Below are positions 42,335 to 47,504 of a stretch of DNA of 47,504 bases, piece by piece (position 1 is the stretch's first letter; every line of letters begins with the position of its first letter). The position numbers and the translations under genes were made by a program. The stretch is taken from positions 1 through 47,504 of the forward strand of contig OMXT01000097.1 in NCBI GenBank assembly GCA_900315125.1. Direction: 5' to 3'. This DNA is from an uncultured Eubacteriales bacterium (lineage in GTDB: Bacteria > Bacillota > Clostridia > Peptostreptococcales > Anaerovoracaceae). The notes below the pieces were generated by a model. That model was not told the DNA's origin, made no database searches, and saw only the letters and a program-made list of their open reading frames with translations.

Positions 42335-43700
42335 TAATACAGCGTCAAAAGAAGACAAAAGAATATATATCATGCGCGAAGAAAAGCCGCGGAAGGCCGT
42401 CCTTTCCATGGGCGTGCCCCTGGTCTTCGGCATGTTCATCATGGTCCTTTATAACCTGGTGGACACGTTCTATATCGGCTTGCTCCACGACGATTACCAG
42501 ATGGCGGCGGTGAACCTGGGCTATCCTGTGATGATGGTCATGATCGCTGTGGGCAACATGGTGGGGACGGGAGCATCTTCCCTCATTGCCCGTAGCATGG
42601 GCGCAGACGACATGGAGCAGGCCGAGCGGACTTTGTTCACTGGTTATGAGATGACATTGGTGAATAGCCTCATCATCGCTGCCCTTGGACTGATATTCCT
42701 GCAGCCCCTGGTCCGCCTCCTGGGCGCTCAGTCAGAAACGGCCGGCTATACCGCGAGCTACGTGGGCGTGCTGCTGATCGGCAATTTCTTCATCATGGGA
42801 AATTATACATTCGGCCAGCTCATGCGGGCAGAAGGGTCGGTGAAGTACTCTGTGATCGGCATGGCCGTTGGCACTCTTGCGAACATCATTCTGGACCCGC
42901 TGTTTATCTTCGCCTTCGGCATGGAGATCCGGGGGGCAGCCGCGGCGACGGTCCTGGGCAATGCTCTGGGGTGTCTGGTGTATCTTTATTTTTACCTGAA
43001 GAACAAAACCCTGCTCCGCCTGGATCCCGGTCTGTGGCACCCCAAGGCGGCGGTCATTAAGGAAATATTCTGGGTCGGCATTCCCGCGTCCCTTGAGACG
43101 CTGCTGACGGCGGGAGCATATGTTGTTCTGAACAACCTGGCTGTGGGATACGGAGAACTGACGGTGGCGGCCATGGGCATATCCCAGAAGATCATGTCCT
43201 TCGGCAGCTACATTTACCAGGGATTCGCCGCGGGCACCCAGCCTCTGATGGGATACAATTACGGAGCGAAGAATTACCGCCGCATGCTGGAGGTGCTGAA
43301 GGCGGTGATCCTCATCATCGGCGCTGTAGAGCTAGTGGTTATGGCAGTGTTCGGTCTGCTGGCTCCGGTCCTGATCGGCATATTTACAAGTACCCAGGAG
43401 GTCATCCGCATCGGGAGCCAGGTCCTGCGGGCGAACATGTTCATCCTGCCCTTTGTGGGAGCCATCTCATCAAGCCGCATGACATTCCAGGCCATGGGCA
43501 AGCCCATGCACGCCCTGGGAATCACTATTGTCCGCCAGCTTGTGCTCTATGTGCCGCTGCTCCTGCTGATGAATCACTTCTTCGGTTTCGGTGGACTGAT
43601 CTGGGCTCAGCCCCTGACGGAGTGCATCATGATGGCTGCCGCGGTCACCCTGCTGTCCCGGACGCTGAAGAAGCTGATGGGGGAGGGGGAACGTCAGTAA
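42327..43700 (+). CDS. MATE family efflux transporter
   Basis: A 457-residue membrane protein with about twelve helices in two similar halves, the MATE layout (MGVPLVFGMFIMVLYNLVDTFYIG, then GTGASSLIARSMGA, and YQGFAAGTQPLMGYNYGAKN). Exports cationic drugs or metabolites with Na+ or H+. An alternative start at 42372 (MREEKPRK) would drop 15 residues. Ends at a weak hairpin. Confidence 0.92.
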   Translation: MDNNTASKEDKRIYIMREEKPRKAVLSMGVPLVFGMFIMVLYNLVDTFYIGLLHDDYQMAAVNLGYPVMMVMIAVGNMVGTGASSLIARSMGADDMEQAERTLFTGYEMTLVNSLIIAALGLIFLQPLVRLLGAQSETAGYTASYVGVLLIGNFFIMGNYTFGQLMRAEGSVKYSVIGMAVGTLANIILDPLFIFAFGMEIRGAAAATVLGNALGCLVYLYFYLKNKTLLRLDPGLWHPKAAVIKEIFWVGIPASLETLLTAGAYVVLNNLAVGYGELTVAAMGISQKIMSFGSYIYQGFAAGTQPLMGYNYGAKNYRRMLEVLKAVILIIGAVELVVMAVFGLLAPVLIGIFTSTQEVIRIGSQVLRANMFILPFVGAISSSRMTFQAMGKPMHALGITIVRQLVLYVPLLLLMNHFFGFGGLIWAQPLTECIMMAAAVTLLSRTLKKLMGEGERQ

Positions 43701-43718
43701 TCGAACAGAAACAAAAGA

Positions 43719-43740
43719 GAGGTGCCCATTCGGACACCTC
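43719..43740 (+). terminator. Terminator after the MATE gene
   Basis: GAGGTGCCC (43719-43727) pairs with GGACACCTC (43732-43740), one mismatch, followed by TTATAAATT. Confidence 0.6.
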
Positions 43741-43797
43741 TTATAAATTGGTATTATCGTATCAAAGGAGTTTATTAAAGAAGTTAGTTTACATTTG

Positions 43798-43900
43798 CTG
43801 TTCCGGCCGTCGCCGGGGCTGGCAGAAACCGCCGGCGGCGGCCGGTCGAACCGATCGGCTGACTCTGAGCTGTCAGCCGGCTGAACCGGAACCTTGCCGG
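43798..43900. other. GC-rich, palindrome-dense stretch downstream of hsp20
   Basis: Unusually GC-rich for the window, with GGCTGAC/GTCAGCC, CCGCCGGCGG and CCGGCTGAACCGG-type symmetric elements. Lies after the hsp20 stop. No coding frame; no clear T tract, so the transcript end is not defined. Confidence 0.5.
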
Positions 43901-43916
43901 TCAGCTCTATTAGTCA

Positions 43917-44342
43917 TTAGCCTTCAATGGCAATGTAGCTGTTCTCGTCCAGCTGCGGTTTGGGCTGTTCCTTGGGAACCGTAACGGTCAGGACGCCGTT
44001 GTCGAACTTGGCCTTGATGTCCTCCGGACGTACGGCCTCTCCGACGTAGAAGCTCCTGGTGCATGTACCCTGGAAACGTTCTCTTCTCAGATAGGTCCCG
44101 TCGTCAGCCTTCTCATCATTGTTTGTTACTGTGGAAGCCTCCACATTCAGTACGCCTTCCTTCAGCTGGATCTTGACATTATCCTTATTGAATCCCGGAA
44201 GATCCATGTGCAGTTCATAATGATCGCCAGCGTCCTTTACATCGCTCTTCATCAGCGCATTGTCGGAACGACTCTTGAATGTCGGAAAATCTACGAAATC
44301 GTCATCAAAAAATCCATCTCTGAAAATGCTTGGTAATAACAT
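43917..44342 (-). CDS. Small heat shock protein Hsp20
   Basis: A 141-residue alpha-crystallin domain chaperone: N-terminal FRDGFFDDDFVDF, the crystallin fold (about 35-135) with LHMDLPGFNKDNVKIQLKEGVL, FDNGVLTVTVPK and a short C-terminal extension. Holds unfolding proteins during stress. Good GAGGAGG site. Its leader is about 145 nt and the promoter is overlapped by a CIRCE operator, so HrcA should repress it. Confidence 0.95.
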   Translation of the reverse strand: MLLPSIFRDGFFDDDFVDFPTFKSRSDNALMKSDVKDAGDHYELHMDLPGFNKDNVKIQLKEGVLNVEASTVTNNDEKADDGTYLRRERFQGTCTRSFYVGEAVRPEDIKAKFDNGVLTVTVPKEQPKPQLDENSYIAIEG

Positions 44343-44369
44343 GATCCATACCTCCTCAATTTATTCTCT

Positions 44370-44386
44370 CTCCGGTGCTGCCGGAG
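44370..44386 (-). promoter_or_regulatory. Hairpin just upstream of the hsp20 ribosome-binding site
   Basis: CTCCGG (44370-44375) pairs with CCGGAG (44381-44386) around TGCTG. It sits about 20 nt before the Shine-Dalgarno sequence in the leader; possibly an RNA thermometer part or spacer between a leader peptide and hsp20. Confidence 0.35.
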
Positions 44387-44391
44387 AACAT

Positions 44392-44454
44392 TTACTTTAT
44401 CAGCTCTTCGCTTATGATCTTTCCCCTGCGTTCTTTCTTAATCTGTTCGCGCAT
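44392..44454 (-). CDS. Possible leader peptide in the hsp20 5' leader
   Basis: A 20-residue frame (MREQIKKERRGKIISEELIK) begins with ATG at 44454 after AAGGG and ends 50 bases before hsp20. Basic composition; coding status uncertain. Confidence 0.3.
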   Translation of the reverse strand: MREQIKKERRGKIISEELIK

Positions 44455-44493
44455 CCCTTAATCTCTCTTCTCTTTATCCCCCCTTCGATTGTT

Positions 44494-44535
44494 ATTATAC
44501 CACGGTTGTTAGCACTGTCAACAGGTGAGTGCTAA
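44494..44535 (-). promoter_or_regulatory. CIRCE operator and sigma-A promoter of hsp20
   Basis: TTAGCACTG-N9-GAGTGCTAA (44509-44535) matches the HrcA operator consensus except for one base (TTAGCACTC). On the - strand TTGACA (44521-44516) and TATAAT (44499-44494) are 16 bases apart and overlap the operator. Both boxes are perfect. Confidence 0.92.
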
Positions 44536-44643
44536 TTTTTTCGAAAAAATTTTTCCTGGTTGCACCGGAAGCAAAAGATGATTTGCCAAAACAATAATAT
44601 TCGAGTAAAATAAAGTATGACTTTAGATTTATCGGAGGTAAAC

Positions 44644-45870
44644 ATGTATATCACCCGTCATATGGAACTGCAGATAGAGAAATACACAGGAAAATACCCC
44701 GTTGTCATGGTATGCGGTCAGCGTCAGGCGGGCAAGTCGACGATGCTTTACCATATCAAGGAGAAGGGGCGCCGGTACGTTACGCTGGATGATATTAATG
44801 CGAGATATCTGGCAGAAACAGACCCGGCACTTTTCTTTGAAACCTACGCACCGCCGGTATTGATCGATGAATTTCAGAGAGTGCCGGGGCTATTACTGGA
44901 AATCAAGAGACTTGTGGATCGCAGGGCTCTGGAAGGGCAGCCGAACGAAGGAATGTTCTGGCTTACGGGATCTCAGAAGTTTTCTATGATGAAGCAGTCG
45001 TCTGAGTCGCTGGCTGGACGGGTGGCGATCTTTGATCTTACCGGGCTGAGTGCATCTGAAATCCGGGGCAAATCACCATGGGCCTTTGATCCTGACATTG
45101 CAGCAGTCAGAAAACGATGGGGGGAAAGCGAACCGTTAACATTATCTGAAGTATATCAGTGGATCTTTCGAGGAGGGATGCCGAAGCGGATCACATCGGA
45201 TATCGAACCGCAGAGATATTATACAGATTATATTAATACCTATCTGGAAAAAGATGTGCGGGATTTCGCCCATATTGGAAAACTCCATGAGTTTTCGCAG
45301 TTTTTGATTTATATGGCAGCACATACGGCACAGGAACTAAAATATGCGGATATTTCCAGATCCGTAGGGATTTCCTCTCCGACAGCGAAAGAATGGGTAT
45401 CGATTCTGGAAAGCTCCGGCATCATTTATATTCTGCGGCCTTATTACAATAACATCGTGAAGAGAATTGTGAAAACGCCGAAAGTTTATTTCATGGATAC
45501 CGGTCTGGCAGCGTGGCTCTGCCGGTGGCCGAACGCGGAAACGCTTCAGAATGGGGCGATGAACGGCGCGTTCTTCGAGACATATGTGGTATCGGAAATT
45601 ATCAAGAGTTATTATAACGGAGGCATCCAGCCGGATGTTTATTATTATCGGGATATAGATCAGAAGGAAATCGATCTGCTGATCGTAAGAGGGGATCGCA
45701 TGTATCCAATAGAGGTGAAACGCAGCAGTTCACCTGCCCGTCCGGACCGGAACTTTTCTGTCCTGCAGAAATTTCATATGAACGTTGAACCCGGAATCAT
45801 GCTCTGTCTGGCAGAGGATTTGATACCAGCAAGCAGGGATGCCTGGCTGTGTCCTGTGGGCATACTCTAA
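44644..45870 (+). CDS. AAA ATPase with DUF4143 domain
   Basis: A 408-residue single-gene unit. The N-terminal ATPase has Walker A (CGQRQAGKSTML), DDINARYLAETDP and Walker B (VLIDEFQRVPG), then LTGSQKF; the DUF4143 domain follows (YINTYLEKDVRDFAHIGKL) with a PD-(D/E)XK-like motif near the C terminus (EIDLLIVRGDRMYPIEVKR). The family is widespread in bacteria and archaea, often in variable regions, and its function is unknown. Start 44644 (MYITRHMELQ) follows CGGAGGTAAAC. The DNA is more AT-rich than its neighbours, consistent with transfer. Confidence 0.88.
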   Translation: MYITRHMELQIEKYTGKYPVVMVCGQRQAGKSTMLYHIKEKGRRYVTLDDINARYLAETDPALFFETYAPPVLIDEFQRVPGLLLEIKRLVDRRALEGQPNEGMFWLTGSQKFSMMKQSSESLAGRVAIFDLTGLSASEIRGKSPWAFDPDIAAVRKRWGESEPLTLSEVYQWIFRGGMPKRITSDIEPQRYYTDYINTYLEKDVRDFAHIGKLHEFSQFLIYMAAHTAQELKYADISRSVGISSPTAKEWVSILESSGIIYILRPYYNNIVKRIVKTPKVYFMDTGLAAWLCRWPNAETLQNGAMNGAFFETYVVSEIIKSYYNGGIQPDVYYYRDIDQKEIDLLIVRGDRMYPIEVKRSSSPARPDRNFSVLQKFHMNVEPGIMLCLAEDLIPASRDAWLCPVGIL

Positions 45871-45925
45871 ATGCAGCTGCCGGCGTTGACGAAACACCTG
45901 GGGCAGTATAGAATTGTGGTAAAGA

Positions 45926-45942
45926 GCCGGTCAGGGCTTTGT
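45926..45942 (+). repeat. Dispersed repeat, copy 5
   Basis: GCCGGTCAGGGCTTTGT, 15 bases before the start of the next gene and overlapping the leader. Flanked by TAAAG upstream, so only a short stem can form. Confidence 0.65.
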
Positions 45943-45956
45943 AATAAGGAAGATAT

Positions 45957-47312
45957 ATGAGGAAGTTTGGGATTCAGAAAATTATTCTGCTGCTCCTTAT
46001 CGCGGCGGCAGTATTTACTACGGGTCTGCTCCTGCTGCAGTCCGTTTCTTTTTATGCCATCGACGCAGAGGGACATCATATCCGGGAGCTTTGGGCGGTC
46101 CGGGCCGGGGAGGATACGGTGGTCCTCGCAGATTCCCGGAAGCACGCGGAGGCGCAGGAGCAGAAGATCATCGCGGGCATCGCGAAGGAAACGGGGCTGA
46201 AGAATATCAAAAGCAATACGTCTGTAGAGAAGATCAAGCTGGAGCGGGGGATCCATCCCAAAATATCAGGGGATGCGAGTACCGAGGTGATCGTGCTGGA
46301 AGGCACAGTAGATAAGGAGAAGACGGCGAAGAAAAAGACGGAGCAGCGCAATTCCTTTAACGTAAAGGAAGGCAGCACCAGGGTAGCGGAGAAGGGAAGC
46401 GACGGAAAGAAGATCGTGACCTATGCGGCAGAATATAAGAACGGGAAGCTGAAGCAGGGGAAGAAGGTCAGCGAAAAGGTCACGGTCAAGCCGAAGAACA
46501 AAGTCATTCTCCTGGGTACCCGGGTGGAGAACACGGATATAGAGAAGTTCTCTACTGCCCGGACGGTGAACCTGTCCGATGGAGGCGACCTGTATTCCGC
46601 GATCCAGGGGGGCAACGTGACGGTGAATCTTGCGCCGGGAACGTATTATATCCATCGCCAGGTCAACCTCTACAGCAATACGATCATCAACGCCAGGGGC
46701 GCCACGATCATCCAGAGCAAGAGCGGGGCAGGCATGATCAAAAACTCCAATCTGGGCAGCGCCACAGGCTATAACGCGAACCAGAACATCATGATCAACG
46801 GCGGGACCTGGGTGGGGACATCCGGGGCCAGAAGCGCCGGCGGGTTTAAGGAAGGCCGGCGGATGGGCGCCGATGTGATCAACTTCCTCCACAGTCAGAA
46901 CATTACCATAAAGAACGCTACGATATACAATAATTACAATGCCCACCTTATAGAGTTTACCGGCTGCTATAACTGCCAGATCATAAACTGCGACCTGGGC
47001 TGCTATGAGAAAAACGGGCAGCTGGTCAAAGGCTTCTATTCCGGCTCCGCCAACAACGGGGCCATCCAGCTGGACGCCTGCTACAGCGCAGCCAACGCCC
47101 CCAGCGGCGGCCGTTTCGACGGGACCCCCTGCCGGAAGATCATCATCGCCAATAACCGGATCATGTTCCCTACAGGCGTGGAGACCGCCCAGCGGACGAG
47201 CCAGAACGCGTCGGACATCTACCTGGCTTACAATCAGATTCGATCCACATATACGGACTTCATATTGAAGAACAGCACCAATGTGAGGCAGAAGAAGAAT
47301 ACGGGGCTGTAA
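45957..47312 (+). CDS. Surface protein with G5-like domain and right-handed parallel beta-helix
   Basis: A 451-residue exported protein. A membrane helix (about 10-28) is followed by a charged linker, a G5-like region (about 120-195; NVKEGSTRVAEKGSDGKKIVTYAAEYKNGKLKQGKKV in outline, seen as VKEGSTRVAEKGSD and YKNGKLKQGK) and a pectate-lyase-type beta-helix (about 205-440) with repeated NGGT/N-x-T-I-K patterns (NITIKNATIYNNYNAHLIEF, CQIINCDLGC). G5 domains bind the wall or glycosaminoglycans, so wall attachment or glycan cleavage is plausible. No catalytic residues can be assigned. Confidence 0.8.
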   Translation: MRKFGIQKIILLLLIAAAVFTTGLLLLQSVSFYAIDAEGHHIRELWAVRAGEDTVVLADSRKHAEAQEQKIIAGIAKETGLKNIKSNTSVEKIKLERGIHPKISGDASTEVIVLEGTVDKEKTAKKKTEQRNSFNVKEGSTRVAEKGSDGKKIVTYAAEYKNGKLKQGKKVSEKVTVKPKNKVILLGTRVENTDIEKFSTARTVNLSDGGDLYSAIQGGNVTVNLAPGTYYIHRQVNLYSNTIINARGATIIQSKSGAGMIKNSNLGSATGYNANQNIMINGGTWVGTSGARSAGGFKEGRRMGADVINFLHSQNITIKNATIYNNYNAHLIEFTGCYNCQIINCDLGCYEKNGQLVKGFYSGSANNGAIQLDACYSAANAPSGGRFDGTPCRKIIIANNRIMFPTGVETAQRTSQNASDIYLAYNQIRSTYTDFILKNSTNVRQKKNTGL

Positions 47313-47326
47313 ATATTAATGTCTCA

Positions 47327-47504
47327 ATGAGAGTTTTGTACGCACACAACGCATTCAACGACCGTAAAGCCGAGAAAGAGGCACGTAGAAAAGAGGATGC
47401 CCTGGAGAAGGAGAAGAACCAGATGCTCAAGACCATAGGTCAGCTGACACTGGAACGCGACTTTCTTCAGGATTGCTTTCGCCAAAGCGGTATCCCCGTC
47501 CCCA
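47327..47504 (+). mobile_element. Fragment of an IS3-type transposase orfA, cut by the window end
   Basis: An open frame from ATG 47327 to the window end reads AFNDRKAEKEARRKEDALEKE and later TIGQLTLERDFLQ, resembling the C-terminal coiled part of IS3-family OrfA. The usual N-terminal helix-turn-helix is missing upstream, where the beta-helix gene ends, so the element is truncated on its left. No terminal inverted repeat was identified. Confidence 0.65.

Noticed and set aside
1..47504. tRNA, rRNA or tmRNA genes
   Set aside because: No cloverleaf or conserved rRNA sequence was recognised on reading either strand; a covariance-model search would settle this.

Overview
The window looks like a chromosomal segment of an anaerobic, amino-acid-fermenting member of the Clostridia (Firmicutes), probably gut-associated. 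This is inferred from gene families, not from a marker gene. The supporting signs are Gram-positive genes (murB/rapZ/whiA, lipoteichoic-acid-synthase-like protein, XpaC-type protein, HrcA/CIRCE control), two-subunit glycine dehydrogenase, a lysine-fermentation enzyme (Kce), and a bile salt hydrolase. No rRNA, tRNA or CRISPR array was seen.

Layout. (1) 1-4.2 kb: a frameshifted NhaC-type antiporter gene (- strand) diverges from a sigma-54 activator. The activator's N-terminal half resembles the lysine-fermentation enzyme 3,5-diaminohexanoate dehydrogenase; a -24/-12 promoter and inverted repeats lie between the two genes. (2) 4.2-10.9 kb: a phosphoesterase gene (-), then AI-2E-type permease, murB, PHP phosphoesterase and rapZ, then kce with its own promoter and terminator, then whiA. 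kce sits where many Firmicutes carry yvcK. (3) 10.9-16.5 kb, all -: gcvPA-gcvPB, a DUF819 membrane protein and a membrane-dipeptidase-family peptidase. (4) 16.6-21.9 kb: a TetR regulator divergent from an MMPL exporter and a secreted heptad-repeat partner protein. Each promoter carries the same operator over its -35 box. (5) 21.87-22.46 kb: a noncoding tandem array of seven 83-bp units full of TCTACCC/GGGTAGA half-sites, ending exactly at the stop codon of an LtaS-like gene on the - strand. (6) 24.7-31.3 kb: RlmCD-like methyltransferase, HdeD-like protein, a three-gene set (solute-binding/VWA lipoprotein, XpaC-like protein, membrane-anchored solute-binding protein) and a flavodoxin/ferredoxin protein. 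(7) 31.3-33.4 kb: PPK2 polyphosphate kinase and bile salt hydrolase, apparently co-transcribed. (8) 33.5-40.3 kb: complete pstS-pstC-pstA-pstB-phoU-phoB-phoR. (9) 40.4-43.7 kb: polysaccharide deacetylase, TIM-barrel protein and MATE transporter. (10) 43.9-47.5 kb: hsp20 (-) under a CIRCE operator, an AAA/DUF4143 ATPase, a G5-like/beta-helix surface protein, and the start of an IS3-type transposase fragment cut by the window edge.

How the parts fit. Lysine and glycine degradation is represented by Kce, the Kdd-like regulator, glycine dehydrogenase, a peptidase and possible transporters. Envelope work is represented by MurB, LtaS, the deacetylase, the MMPL system and the beta-helix protein. Phosphate and polyphosphate handling is represented by pst/pho and PPK2. 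A short repeat (core GCCGGTCAGGGCTTTGTTCC) is scattered at five places, one inside a coding sequence.

The strongest candidates for something undescribed are the activator with a dehydrogenase-derived sensor, the 83-bp hairpin array, and the three-gene solute-binding/VWA/XpaC set, whose first ribosome-binding site lies in an inverted repeat.
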